Shown here piece after piece: positions 54,745-63,839 of a stretch of DNA of 64,000 nucleotides. The notes beneath the pieces are model-generated. The model did no database searches and had not been told where the DNA came from. It saw nothing but the letters and a program-made list of their open reading frames with translations. Location: assembly GCA_031261175.1 (NCBI GenBank), contig JAISJW010000009.1:46490-110489 (forward strand), in the 5' to 3' direction. The stretch comes from Lactobacillales bacterium. Its GTDB lineage: Bacteria; Bacillota; Bacilli; Lactobacillales; Streptococcaceae. A program made the translations under genes and the position numbers. Every line of letters starts with the position of its first letter. The stretch's first letter is position 1.

Positions 54745-56183
54745 AGAATTTCCTTAAGCGTGTTTTTTAGTTGGGCCTGTGTTTGGGCTTCTAGGCCGGT
54801 TGTGTCGATGACGTAATCGGCCTTTGCGGCTTTTGTTGCGAGCGGCAATTGCCGGTTGATGATATCTTGCGCTTGTTTTTTGGTGATATTATCGCGCTGT
54901 TTAATCCGGGTGATTTGGGTCTTTTCGTCCGTTGATAGGACGATTATTTTGTCGAACTCTTTTTCATAATTCATTTCGAATAACAGCGGAATATCGACAA
55001 AAATAATTTTATTTTTTTTGCCCTCTTGGATTTGCGTTTGTTTTTCTTTTGCAATTTCTTCGAGGATAGTTTTTCTGATTAATGGTTGAGTTATCGCGTT
55101 TAATTTGGCGATTTCTTTTTCGCTAACAAAGGCAATTGCGCCGAGTTTTTTGCGATCTATTAGGCCTTGTTCTGTTAGAATCGTTGGGCCGAACGATTGT
55201 TCTAGGCGCTCGATAATCTCAGGTAGTTCCAGAATTTGGTGCGCGATTTTGTCTGCGTCGATGACTGTGTAACCTTGACTTGTTAGGTAAAGTGATGCAG
55301 TTGACTTGCCGGTTGCTATGCCACCAGTGATGCCTATTACGCTGACTTTGTAGTCAGGGAGCGGCTGGCACTTCGGACAGAAATGGGTCGAGCGACCGGC
55401 TAGTTTATATTTATCGATTGGCGTTTTGCAGCGCGGACACGGCTGGCCTTTTTGACCGTAGACGTTCAGGTGATTTTGATGTTCACCCGTCTGACCATCA
55501 GCATTGATATAGCTACGGATGGTTGTTCCGCCGTGTTGGATCGCCTCTTCAAGCGTTTCGATTGTCGCTTTATGGAGCGTGTTCGAATGACGGCGATCGA
55601 TGTCGCTAGCTTTAAGCGACGGATTGATTTTCGACTTCCATAACACCTCGTCGACGTAGATATTGCCAAGGCCGACGACGATTTTTTGATTTAATAATAA
55701 CGGTTTGATGACCGCGTGGTTCTTGTGGAGCTCATTGTAAAAAGTAGTAGCATCAAAGGTTTCTGGCGTTGGTTCCGGACCGAGTTGGATGATGCCTTTG
55801 TATGTGTGCAGAGCGGTATCGCGCGGAAGCAACATCATCCTACCGAACTTGCGTACGTCCTGATATTGAAGAGATTTTCCGCTTTCAAACTCAAAGACGA
55901 CGTGGACGTGTTTGTTCTGCGGATCAACACCATCAACCAACGCATACTTACCTTCCATGCGCAGATGGCTGACTAAATCGTAATGATCTGTTTGGAAAAT
56001 TAAAAATTTCCCGCGGCGCAGCACATTTTGGAACACTTCGCCCTCAAGGTCGGCCGCAAACTTGCCCTTGTCGGCGTTTTCGACGATTTTATCGTAATAC
56101 AAACTGACTTTCGCGATTTCCTCGCCGATAATCAGCTTCATCAGTCCGCGGCGGACCGTTTCAACCTCTGGAAGTTCTGGCAT
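54741..56183 (-). CDS. Fusion of formamidopyrimidine-DNA glycosylase (MutM) and dephospho-CoA kinase (CoaE)
   Basis: Residues 1-274 are MutM: catalytic Pro2 and MPELPEVETVRRG, helix-two-turn-helix, and the zinc finger with Cys249, 252, 269 and 272. Residues 278-480 are CoaE: the P-loop GGIATGKST (about 287), VIDADKIAHQ and IKQRDNITKKQA. No start codon ATG, GTG or TTG lies near the junction (Cys272 is followed by QPLPDYKVSVIG), so this is one polypeptide. MutM repairs 8-oxoguanine; CoaE finishes CoA. In other Lactobacillales the genes are adjacent but separate. Start set at the ATG that gives Pro2, behind AGGTGAG. Confidence 0.9.
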   Translation of the reverse strand: MPELPEVETVRRGLMKLIIGEEIAKVSLYYDKIVENADKGKFAADLEGEVFQNVLRRGKFLIFQTDHYDLVSHLRMEGKYALVDGVDPQNKHVHVVFEFESGKSLQYQDVRKFGRMMLLPRDTALHTYKGIIQLGPEPTPETFDATTFYNELHKNHAVIKPLLLNQKIVVGLGNIYVDEVLWKSKINPSLKASDIDRRHSNTLHKATIETLEEAIQHGGTTIRSYINADGQTGEHQNHLNVYGQKGQPCPRCKTPIDKYKLAGRSTHFCPKCQPLPDYKVSVIGITGGIATGKSTASLYLTSQGYTVIDADKIAHQILELPEIIERLEQSFGPTILTEQGLIDRKKLGAIAFVSEKEIAKLNAITQPLIRKTILEEIAKEKQTQIQEGKKNKIIFVDIPLLFEMNYEKEFDKIIVLSTDEKTQITRIKQRDNITKKQAQDIINRQLPLATKAAKADYVIDTTGLEAQTQAQLKNTLKEIL

Positions 56184-56201
56184 TTTGCTCACCTACTTTT
56201 T

Positions 56202-56275
56202 CCTAATCGCTTTTAACGCGTTTTTTAGGCATTTCAGACCTCGAAATGCCTAAAAAACGGCTTAAAAACGATTAG
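56202..56275 (-). repeat. Intergenic palindrome overlapping the rluB stop (TTTCGAGG family)
   Basis: CTAATCGCTTTTAA (56203-56216) pairs with TTAAAAACGATTAG (56262-56275); inside, TTTTTTAGGCATTTC faces GAAATGCCTAAAAAA around AGACCTC. It probably terminates the scpA-scpB-rluB transcript before mutM-coaE. Confidence 0.8.
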
Positions 56276-56991
56276 ACCGATTTATAGTTCAATAAACGAC
56301 TTACTTCTTTCTTGCTCAGCTTGCGATATTCGCCGATGCGCAGACCAGTCAGGTCCAAATCGCCAAATTTATCGCGTTTCAGCGTTTTGACCGGCAGACC
56401 GACCGCTTCAAACATCTTTTTAACCTGATGATTGCGACCCTCGTGGATGCGCAGCTCAACAATGCTCGAATCGTTCTCCGGATTCACGCTAATAATATTA
56501 TAGCGAGCCGGCGCCGTTATGCGACCGTCAATTTTAACCCCAAGCGTCAGTGGACGCAGATTAATCTTATCCGCCAGACCCTTAACCTTAGCCGTATAGA
56601 CCTTGTCAATCTCGTGTTTCGGGTGCATCATCGCATTCGCGAAATCCCCATCGTTCGTCATCAAAAGCAGACCCGACGTATCCCAATCGAGACGCCCAAC
56701 CGGATAAATCCGCTCAGGTTCGCCCTTGAAATAATCCGTCACAACCGCGCGCCCTTTTTCGTCACTAACCGACGAAATCACGCCCTTCGGCTTGAAGAAC
56801 AGGAAATAAACCGGCTCTTCTTTGTCGAGAGCGACCCCGCGCACTTCGACCTTGTCCGAACCCGAAACCTTCGTCCCAAGCTCCGTCACAACAACGCCGT
56901 TCACTTTCACAACGCCTTCTTTAATCAGCTCTTCAGCTTTGCGGCGACTCGTAACTCCTGCGTTCGCGATGACTTTTTGTAGTCTTTCCAT
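56272..56991 (-). CDS. rluB: 23S rRNA pseudouridine synthase RluB-like
   Basis: S4 domain (1-60; LQKVIANAGVTSRRKAEELI) and RsuA-type catalytic domain with GRLDWDTSGLLLMTND and IHEGRNHQVKKMFEAVG. 239 residues. The start ATG overlaps the scpB stop (TAATG). scpA-scpB-rluB is the normal Bacilli cluster. Confidence 0.93.
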   Translation of the reverse strand: MERLQKVIANAGVTSRRKAEELIKEGVVKVNGVVVTELGTKVSGSDKVEVRGVALDKEEPVYFLFFKPKGVISSVSDEKGRAVVTDYFKGEPERIYPVGRLDWDTSGLLLMTNDGDFANAMMHPKHEIDKVYTAKVKGLADKINLRPLTLGVKIDGRITAPARYNIISVNPENDSSIVELRIHEGRNHQVKKMFEAVGLPVKTLKRDKFGDLDLTGLRIGEYRKLSKKEVSRLLNYKSV

Positions 56992-57629
56992 TATTCTGTC
57001 CCGGCTTCCTCGTCATCAATGACGTACTGCGCATCTACTTCCACTTCCTGAATCTCGAACTCCTCGCTGTAGCGGCTCGAGAACAAATCAATCGCGTCGT
57101 CCGTGGCATACTCGTCTTCGACGGCTTTAATATCGGGCAATTCAGCGAGATCTGCTAAGCCGAAATGATTCATAAAGACATCAGTCGTGCGATACAACTT
57201 CGGCCGACCTGGCGTCTCTAAACGCCCTGCGACCTCAATCAACCCAAAACTCAAGAGCTTTTGGACCGCATTGCTCGAACCAACTCCGCGAATCGCATCG
57301 ACGATCGAGCGCGTCACCGGTTGCTTGTAGGCAATTATCGACAACGTCTCTAAAACCGCGTTGCTCAAAGTTCCGCTAATTGGGCTCTTCGCATATTCTT
57401 TCAAAATCTCAGCGTAAATCGGTTTCGTCGAAATGTTGAACTTGCCTGCAATTTCGATAACCTTCAAAGCCGAGCTTTCGTCGTTTTCATATTTTTCTTG
57501 AAGCCCTTCGGTCGATTGACGGGCTGCGGGTGCATCGATTTCGAGTAAAATCCCGATCTCTTCAGCGCTCAATCCGTCGTCGCCAGCCACAAATAATAGG
57601 GCTTCAACTTTCGCAACAATATTACTCAT
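56991..57629 (-). CDS. scpB: Segregation and condensation protein B
   Basis: Winged-helix dimer that binds ScpA in the SMC condensin. VEALLFVAGDDGLSAEEIG is the family start; GTLSNAVLETLSIIAYKQPVTRSIVDAIRGVG (only partly needed) marks the central helices, and GRLETPGRPKLY the later strand. 212 residues with an acidic C-terminus. Overlaps scpA by 8 bp. Confidence 0.95.
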   Translation of the reverse strand: MSNIVAKVEALLFVAGDDGLSAEEIGILLEIDAPAARQSTEGLQEKYENDESSALKVIEIAGKFNISTKPIYAEILKEYAKSPISGTLSNAVLETLSIIAYKQPVTRSIVDAIRGVGSSNAVQKLLSFGLIEVAGRLETPGRPKLYRTTDVFMNHFGLADLAELPDIKAVEDEYATDDAIDLFSSRYSEEFEIQEVEVDAQYVIDDEEAGTE

Positions 57630-58401
57630 TAATTATTTCCTTTTCTTTTTTAAAGACGTAAATATCTTCAAAAATCCCCTTTTGTTCGATGAAAATATCC
57701 TGCGTTTTAATCAGCTCAAGAAGCGCCATAAACGTCGTAATAATCTCCGGTTTCGACTGTTCATCCTCGAACAGCTCGTCGAACTTCATCCCGTCTTTAA
57801 TGCTGATTCGGTCCAAACGGCGAATAATTTTGGCAATTTTATCTTCGATTGTCGACTCATCATTTTCGATGGTCGTAACCATCCGCGTGCGTTTTTTCTT
57901 TTTCTCAAGCATCTTGTTGAACGCGAGGAATAAGTCAATCGCTGAATTTTTCGTTTCATCTAAAACTAATTCTTCGCTGCGGTATTCCTCGACATTAGTC
58001 GGGTCCTTTCCGAAGTGCTCAGCGCGGTAGGTTTCCTTGTCCTTCAACATCGCCGCTGCGTATTTGAACTTGCGATATTCTAAGAGCTGCTCGACTAACG
58101 CCTCGCGCGGGTCGATTCCGTCCTCGTCGCCCCCTTCAAACAATTCGCCCTCTTCGAGTTCAAGCTCTTGTTTGGGCAGAAGCAGTTTGGCTTTAATCGA
58201 CATCAAAGTCGCCGCCATTACGAAATAATCGCCGATCACATCGAGATCCAAAACCTTCATCGCATTGATGTAGGCGATAAATTGGTCCGTGATTTCCTTG
58301 ATTGGAATGTCGTAAATATCTACTTCTAATTTTCGAATCAGATGAAGCAAGAGGTCTAACGGCCCCTCGAACACATCCAATTTAAATTTTAATTCATCCA
58401 T
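57622..58401 (-). CDS. scpA: Segregation and condensation protein A
   Basis: Kleisin subunit that bridges the SMC heads. FKLDVFEGPLDLLLHLIRKL at the N-terminus, the YFVMAATLMSIKAKLLLP helix, an acidic spacer (LELEEGELFEGGDEDG) and a winged-helix C-terminus (VTFMALLELIK-like). 259 residues. Starts 11 bp after xerD. Confidence 0.95.
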   Translation of the reverse strand: MDELKFKLDVFEGPLDLLLHLIRKLEVDIYDIPIKEITDQFIAYINAMKVLDLDVIGDYFVMAATLMSIKAKLLLPKQELELEEGELFEGGDEDGIDPREALVEQLLEYRKFKYAAAMLKDKETYRAEHFGKDPTNVEEYRSEELVLDETKNSAIDLFLAFNKMLEKKKKRTRMVTTIENDESTIEDKIAKIIRRLDRISIKDGMKFDELFEDEQSKPEIITTFMALLELIKTQDIFIEQKGIFEDIYVFKKEKEIINE

Positions 58402-58412
58402 TAAAGGTTTCC

Positions 58413-59306
58413 TTAATTATCTTTGTCCTCGAATGCTTTGTCATAAACTTTCGACAAATGTTCGCGGCTTATATTGGTGTAAATTTGAGTCGTCGAAATA
58501 TCGCTATGGCCTAAAAGTTCCTGCACAACCCTGAGGTCGGCTCCGCATTCCAAGAGGTGCGTGGCAAATGAATGGCGCAACGTGTGCGGGGTCACATTTT
58601 TTTCGATACCCGCTTTTTCAACGTGGATTTTGAGATTATTCCAGATTCCTTGACGCGTTAATTTGCGCCCGTGATGATTGAGGAATAATTCATCCGTATG
58701 ATTTTTTTTAAGTAATTTCGTGCGAGCCTGCATCATGTATCGTTTGATCCAATACTTCGCCTCGTCACCAATCGGTAAGATTCGCTCTTTGTCGCGCTTC
58801 CCTAAGGTCTTCAAGATATTCATCTCTAAGTGCATATCTTCGAGGCGCAAGTTGACGACTTCGCTAACCCTGAGGCCACTAGAATACATCAGCTCCAAAA
58901 TCGCTCGGTCGCGCAAACCCAACTCCGTTGTAATGTCAGGCGCTTCGAGCAAAAGTTCAATCTCATGAATACTCATCACGCTCGGTAAAGGTTGCGCTGA
59001 CTTCGGTGCAAAAATCGTCTGCATACAGTCGCGTTCGATTAAATTGTGCGTTTTTAAATATTTAAAAAACACCTTCAAAGATGAAATCATCCGGCTAACC
59101 GATTTGCGCGCTCGTTTTTTTTCGTGCAATTCTTTTAAAAATAAAGTGATCACATCGTTATTCACTTGATTAAAATCAGTGATTTTTTGCGCTGTTAAAA
59201 ACTCGCAAAACTCGTCGAGATCGAAGCGATAACTTGCGATCGTATTTGTACTTAGCCCTCGCTCAACGCGCAGAAAGTGCACATAATCATTTAAGATTTC
59301 ATTCAT
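58413..59306 (-). CDS. xerD: Tyrosine recombinase XerD
   Basis: Chromosome dimer resolution enzyme. N-terminal SAM-like domain (1-85; [19 protein letters not shown]), catalytic domain with Arg in SGLRVSEVV, HxxR in [12 protein letters not shown], His in [13 protein letters not shown] and the nucleophile Tyr in QIYTNIS. 297 residues, the usual size. It is encoded with scpA/B, the standard context of xerD rather than of a mobile integrase, and overlaps pepT by four bases. Confidence 0.93.
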   Translation of the reverse strand: MNEILNDYVHFLRVERGLSTNTIASYRFDLDEFCEFLTAQKITDFNQVNNDVITLFLKELHEKKRARKSVSRMISSLKVFFKYLKTHNLIERDCMQTIFAPKSAQPLPSVMSIHEIELLLEAPDITTELGLRDRAILELMYSSGLRVSEVVNLRLEDMHLEMNILKTLGKRDKERILPIGDEAKYWIKRYMMQARTKLLKKNHTDELFLNHHGRKLTRQGIWNNLKIHVEKAGIEKNVTPHTLRHSFATHLLECGADLRVVQELLGHSDISTTQIYTNISREHLSKVYDKAFEDKDN

Positions 59307-60496
59307 ACATTTTTGATAATTCCAAGAATTACCTCAACAACCTTATTCAAAGTTTCAACGCTCAGGAACTCGAATTGCCCGTGGAAATTTTCTCCGCCGG
59401 CAAATAAGTTCGGCGTCGGAATTCCCATAAACGTGATTTTCGATCCGTCCGTTCCACCGCGGATTGGGTGAATCGCAGGCTTGATGCCAAGCTCTTCCAT
59501 CGCTTGTTGCGCGACTTCAATCGGAGTCATATCTTTAGAGATAACTTCGCCCATATTGTAATAAGAATCACTGATTTCAACGATAGCGCGTCCGTTAAAC
59601 GTGTCTGCGATTTTTTGAATCGTCGCTTTGCGCTCTTCGAATTTAGCGCGGTCGTGATCACGGATGATGTATTGCGATTTTGCGCTAGCTAAGTCGCCGT
59701 TGATCGCTTGAAGCATGAAGAAGCCTTCACGACCTTCGGTGTTTTCGGGACGCTCATCAGCTGGTAAAGCGTTGTGGAACTCAACCGCTAACTGTAGCGC
59801 GTTGACCATCACGTCTTTCGCACTTCCTGGGTGGACGCTCTTACCCGTAAATGTAATCGATGCCGCTGCCGCATTGAAGCTTTCCCATTCCAACTCGCCT
59901 AAAGGTCCGCCGTCGACAGTATAAGCGAATTCAACCGGAAAATCGTTAACGTCGAACTTGTCCGCACCCACACCGATTTCTTCATCTGGCCCAAAGCCAA
60001 TATAAACGTCGCCGTGTTTAACTTCGGGATGCGCAATCAAGAATTCAATCGCCGTCATAATCGCAGCGATTCCGCCCTTGTCGTCCGCTCCTAAAAGCGT
60101 CGTTCCGTCAGTCGTCACTAAAGTTTGACCGACGTAGTTTTTCAAATTCGGGAATTCAGCTGGATCTAAAACGAACCCTGATCCACCCAGAGCGATAACT
60201 CCGCCGTCGTAGTTTTCGACGATTTGCGGGTTGACGTTTTCGCTGTTGTAGTCAGCTGTGTCCATGTGGGCGATGAAGCCGATAGCCTTGTGGCCGGGCT
60301 CACTTGCCGGTAGTTTTGCGATGACGAATCCGTTCGTCTCGTTGTAGCGAACTTCGCTCACGCCGATTTCTTTTAATTCTGTGATTAAATCTTGCGCGAA
60401 GTCGACTTGCGCCTGGGTTGATGGCGTCGTCTGCGAGCTTTCGTCGCTGCGCGTGTTGACTTTTGCGTACCGGATGAAACGTTCAAATGCACTCAT
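59303..60496 (-). CDS. pepT: Peptidase T (tripeptidase)
   Basis: Zinc aminotripeptidase of the M20 family. The start [17 protein letters not shown] (60496) is the family N-terminus; the longer frame upstream is not coding. [12 protein letters not shown] holds the first metal His-Asp, [12 protein letters not shown] the bridging Asp, [14 protein letters not shown] the Glu pair and [14 protein letters not shown] the C-terminal site. 397 residues. It has no clear ribosome binding site and begins 4 bp after the Nif3 gene stop, so translational coupling is likely. Confidence 0.95.
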   Translation of the reverse strand: MSAFERFIRYAKVNTRSDESSQTTPSTQAQVDFAQDLITELKEIGVSEVRYNETNGFVIAKLPASEPGHKAIGFIAHMDTADYNSENVNPQIVENYDGGVIALGGSGFVLDPAEFPNLKNYVGQTLVTTDGTTLLGADDKGGIAAIMTAIEFLIAHPEVKHGDVYIGFGPDEEIGVGADKFDVNDFPVEFAYTVDGGPLGELEWESFNAAAASITFTGKSVHPGSAKDVMVNALQLAVEFHNALPADERPENTEGREGFFMLQAINGDLASAKSQYIIRDHDRAKFEERKATIQKIADTFNGRAIVEISDSYYNMGEVISKDMTPIEVAQQAMEELGIKPAIHPIRGGTDGSKITFMGIPTPNLFAGGENFHGQFEFLSVETLNKVVEVILGIIKNV

Positions 60497-60500
60497 GATT

Positions 60501-61184
60501 TTATTTTTCGAAAGGGTATGTATTGACCTTCGAAACCTCTCCACCTATTTTTTCTTTAATTATTTTAGTAAAAAACTCGTGTTCTGCGTGATGCCCGATA
60601 TCGATCGTGAAAAGGTCACTATCTTTGATGTCGAGCGCATCGTGATACTTGATATCACCCGTTATAAAGGCGTCAGCACCTTGGGCAATTGCGTCCTCGT
60701 AGAACTCGGCCGCGGAACCAAGAACAATCGCGATTTTTTTGACTGATTTTTTCGGGTTAATTAATTTACTTGGATAATCTTTTATTATTTTATTTAATTT
60801 TTCATCGTCAATTTCGGCGATAGTTAAATAATCTTTTTTTTGCGAATTTAATTCGTATTTTTTTGCGAAGGCTTCACCCATCGCAACTCGGTCGAAGTTA
60901 GTGTGCGCGCTAATTACCGCAATTTTATTTCCAATTAATTTCAGTAATTTAGGCTGGGTTATTTGTTTTAAATCTTCAAAGATTGGCGGGTGATGTGCGA
61001 TAATTAAATCGATGTTTTTATTTATCGCTTCATCGACTACCGCGTTCGTTACGTCGAGCGTTACGAGGACGTTGTTGACCGTCGCTTGCGGGTCACCGAT
61101 TTGCAGACCGCTGTAGTCCCAGCTTTCAGCTAATTCAAACGGAAATAAATCATTTAATTTATTATAATAATCAATTACTTTCAT
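60501..61184 (-). CDS. Nif3-like dinuclear metal-centre protein
   Basis: Family of GTP cyclohydrolase I type 2-like/NIF3 proteins with two metal ions. [32 protein letters not shown] and a [10 protein letters not shown] end carry the metal ligands. At 227 residues it is the short form; many Firmicutes members have an inserted domain and about 370 residues. It overlaps trmK by four bases, a conserved pair. Function is not settled in the family. Confidence 0.88.
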   Translation of the reverse strand: MKVIDYYNKLNDLFPFELAESWDYSGLQIGDPQATVNNVLVTLDVTNAVVDEAINKNIDLIIAHHPPIFEDLKQITQPKLLKLIGNKIAVISAHTNFDRVAMGEAFAKKYELNSQKKDYLTIAEIDDEKLNKIIKDYPSKLINPKKSVKKIAIVLGSAAEFYEDAIAQGADAFITGDIKYHDALDIKDSDLFTIDIGHHAEHEFFTKIIKEKIGGEVSKVNTYPFEK

Positions 61185-61843
61185 AGGATTTCTCTTATTT
61201 TCTTGATTTGATTTTCGAATTGTTTTATTTTTTCAATATTTTTTACGTTTTTTAAATTGGCTAAAACGCGTTCATTTTTGATTATTTCGTGTTCGTATTT
61301 TTTAATAAATATTTTATTTTTTTCTTGTAATAAAAATGGGCCGAACTCGATTTCTTTTTCGCTTAATTTTTGCTCTCCGCATTCAGCAACAATTATCTCA
61401 TAAATTTTTTCATTTTCTTCGAGAATATCTTCAGCTATTATTTTATAGTTATTTTGATTTAACCACGTTCTAACATTTTCACCAGCCACGTTCGGTTGCA
61501 GGATAAGTCTTGCTTTATTCGGGTCACCAGCTGCTAAAATTTCAGCGATCAATGTCCCACCCATCCCACAGATAGTGATTGTGTTGATTTCATCTTGAGG
61601 CTCAATTGCCGCGAGGCCACTTGCCAGACGCACTGTGATTTTTTCCGACAAGCCGTTTAACGCGACGTTTTTGCGTGCGCTTTCGAACGGGCCTTTTACC
61701 ACTTCGCCAGCGACGGCGAATTCAATTTTTTCTTCGAGCATTAACGCAACGGGTAGATAGGCGTGATCGCTTCCGATGTCGGCTAAACGAGCGTTAATAG
61801 GTACGAAATCAGCGACGCGCGCGAGACGTTTTGATAAATTCAT
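61181..61843 (-). CDS. trmK: tRNA (adenine-22-N1)-methyltransferase
   Basis: SAM-dependent methyltransferase that makes m1A22 in tRNA. Rossmann core with LADIGSDHAYLPVALML (SAM loop), ITICGMGGTLIAEIL and LQPNVAGENVRTWLNQN, then a helical C-terminal tail. 220 residues. AAAGGTGG precedes the ATG and a good promoter lies 33 bp upstream. First gene of trmK-nif3-pepT-xerD-scpA-scpB-rluB. Confidence 0.92.
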   Translation of the reverse strand: MNLSKRLARVADFVPINARLADIGSDHAYLPVALMLEEKIEFAVAGEVVKGPFESARKNVALNGLSEKITVRLASGLAAIEPQDEINTITICGMGGTLIAEILAAGDPNKARLILQPNVAGENVRTWLNQNNYKIIAEDILEENEKIYEIIVAECGEQKLSEKEIEFGPFLLQEKNKIFIKKYEHEIIKNERVLANLKNVKNIEKIKQFENQIKKIREIL

Positions 61844-61875
61844 AGGCCACCTTTTTATTGTTCAATAGTCCCTCA

Positions 61876-61905
61876 ATTATACCACATAAGGCCCCTATTT
61901 TTCAA
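61876..61905 (-). promoter_or_regulatory. Promoter of the trmK operon
   Basis: -35 TTGAAA (61905-61900), 18-bp spacer, -10 TATAAT (61881-61876). The hairpin AAGGTCCCTA/TAGGGGCCTT (about 61885-61925), the likely terminator of the permease gene, overlaps it. Confidence 0.65.
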
Positions 61906-61935
61906 CGTTTGTTGATCATAGGGACCTTGATTTTG

Positions 61936-63483
61936 CTATAATTTTTCTTCAAGTTTTTTAACTGCATTTTTTATTCGTTGTTCATCCGAAATAATTTCGT
62001 GTTGCCCGCGGGCGAACGGTTTGATAAACGGATTAACCGACTCTATCGGGCGCGGAACCGGTTTGAATTTAACCTTGTGCGCCGACTTATCGTTGAGTGC
62101 GTAAATGATGAAAGGTAGGACTAAAACGATGAGCGTTCCGACGATTAGCATAATGTGATATTCACCTATTTCTGATCCTTTGAGAACAGCTGGCGATTGG
62201 AACGAAATAAACATTACGAATAATGTCACGATAAGCCCTGATAACGCGATAATTCTTTGGCCGATTTTTCCACCTGGAACCTTGTAGCCAGGCGTTAATT
62301 TCTTGTTTTGCCCGAACGTATATTTGAGATATCCACTCAAGAAAAGCAGATACATAAGTCCGTAAATGACCGCCATCAGCGACAGCGCCGCTTGAAAAGA
62401 AACGTTATCGCCACCGCCGAACATCGTTAGGGCAATTGCCCAAATCGAAACGATTGCGCCCTGTAATAAAACGAGCGGAATTGGCACGTTAGACTTGTTG
62501 ACCTTCCTGAATTTTGGAGGCAATAAACCTTTTTGCGCCGCCATATAAAGGCCGCGGACAGGACCGACAACCCATGATGATATTTCGCCGAAGATCCCAA
62601 ACGCTACTAAAAAGGCGATGATTTTAAGCACTATTCCTGCCGAAATGTGGAAGTGCGCTAAATAAGAATCAAATGCCTGCAAGACCCCGCTACTTAAATT
62701 AAGTTTATCAAGTGGCACGACCGCACCGATTGAAAGTCCACCAATCGCGTTGATAACTACTGCGAAAATCACGAGCAAAAACATCGCTAAGGGATAATTT
62801 CTTTTTGGATTATCGAGTTCGTTGACGTAGCCGGCACTTGCCTCAACGCCCATGTAACTTAAGATGAACGAGGCGAACACAACGAGCATCGAGACGTTTT
62901 TGAAGTCGGGAACGAGGTTCATTTGCGCCGCGGTGAATTCGAAACGACCGCCGCTGAGTAAATATAAAACCATACATACTAATAATAAAATCGCAGGAAG
63001 GACGACGCCGAGCGAGAAGGTGAAGTTCACCAAACGGTTGGTGAAGCCGATTCCGCGGAGTTGACTTGCCGTAATGAGCCAGAAGATCACGAGCACTGCG
63101 AGTGTTTTCGCTAAGGGGTTCGTTGAGACGATGCCGAGGTCGACCACTTTTGCGAGCGCTGATAATAAGAAATAAATCATCGTGACGAAGCCGACGGTGA
63201 TTTGGATCCACTGGAAGAAAACGGCGGCAAAACCGAAGCGCTCACCCCATGTTTCGCTGACCCAAGTAAAGACTCCACCCTGTTCCCACTCGGGCACGGT
63301 CGCCATTTCAGCCGCGCATAATGCTGCCGGGAAGAACCATAACAATCCGCCCACAACGAGGAAAAATAAGAGGTTGAGCCCACTCGTTGAGAACGACGGA
63401 TATTCGTAAACGTCCAAAACCATCGTCGCTGTTAGGGCGAAGAAGCCTAGTAAACTTAACTTGCCCGCTAATTTCTTTTTCAT
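61936..63483 (-). CDS. APC-family amino acid permease (glutamate/GABA antiporter-like)
   Basis: About 515 residues with twelve membrane helices. MKKKLAGKLSLLGFFALTA begins the first helix, EMATVPEWEQGGVFTWVSE is the GadC-like signature between helices 2 and 3, and the cytosolic C-terminal tail (about 465-515) may be a GadC-type plug. The ATG at 63483 follows AAGGAG; an upstream GTG would add three residues. No glutamate decarboxylase gene is adjacent, so the substrate is uncertain. Confidence 0.85.
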   Translation of the reverse strand: MKKKLAGKLSLLGFFALTATMVLDVYEYPSFSTSGLNLLFFLVVGGLLWFFPAALCAAEMATVPEWEQGGVFTWVSETWGERFGFAAVFFQWIQITVGFVTMIYFLLSALAKVVDLGIVSTNPLAKTLAVLVIFWLITASQLRGIGFTNRLVNFTFSLGVVLPAILLLVCMVLYLLSGGRFEFTAAQMNLVPDFKNVSMLVVFASFILSYMGVEASAGYVNELDNPKRNYPLAMFLLVIFAVVINAIGGLSIGAVVPLDKLNLSSGVLQAFDSYLAHFHISAGIVLKIIAFLVAFGIFGEISSWVVGPVRGLYMAAQKGLLPPKFRKVNKSNVPIPLVLLQGAIVSIWAIALTMFGGGDNVSFQAALSLMAVIYGLMYLLFLSGYLKYTFGQNKKLTPGYKVPGGKIGQRIIALSGLIVTLFVMFISFQSPAVLKGSEIGEYHIMLIVGTLIVLVLPFIIYALNDKSAHKVKFKPVPRPIESVNPFIKPFARGQHEIISDEQRIKNAVKKLEEKL

Positions 63484-63577
63484 ATCACACACTCCTTGTT
63501 ACGCTTATAATATCACAAAAAACGCAAAAAAGAAAGACGTGCCCTGGAATAGACACGCCTTATAAGGAGATAAAAAT

Positions 63578-63655
63578 ATGAAAATCTTGTTCACCTTTAG
63601 GGAATGGGTAAACATGTTGAGAGATATCTCTCCCAACAAAGATTATTATATATGA
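63578..63655 (+). CDS. Candidate 25-residue peptide
   Basis: ATG follows ATAAGGAGATAAAA, a very strong ribosome binding site, and opens MKILFTFREWVNMLRDISPN with five more residues (KDYYI) before TGA. The peptide is amphipathic and aromatic. It is the only open frame with a good start between the permease (ends 63483) and the window end. A signalling peptide or a leader peptide are both possible; nothing nearby shows a receptor. Confidence 0.4.
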   Translation: MKILFTFREWVNMLRDISPNKDYYI

Positions 63656-63706
63656 TAACGTGCGCACGGTCAAAAATATTGCCTATACAAAAAATTTAAA
63701 AGACCG

Positions 63707-63839
63707 TTTGCATGAATCTACATAAATATTGTCTAGAATTGCCCCTTTTCTACCGGATTCATGTCATATAAATTGTAAGATGCATGAATTTGGTAGAAAT
63801 CACCCGATTTCACACGAAATTTATGTAGATTCATGCAAA
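63707..63839. repeat. Nested long inverted repeat
   Basis: Perfect 21-bp arms (63707-63727 and 63819-63839, TTTGCATGAATCTACATAAA plus one base) enclose a second, imperfect stem TCTACCGGATTCATG / CATGAATTTGGTAGA. The whole 133 bp could form a cruciform or a structured RNA. It has no GGCAAGT and no relation to the other palindromes. Confidence 0.7.
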
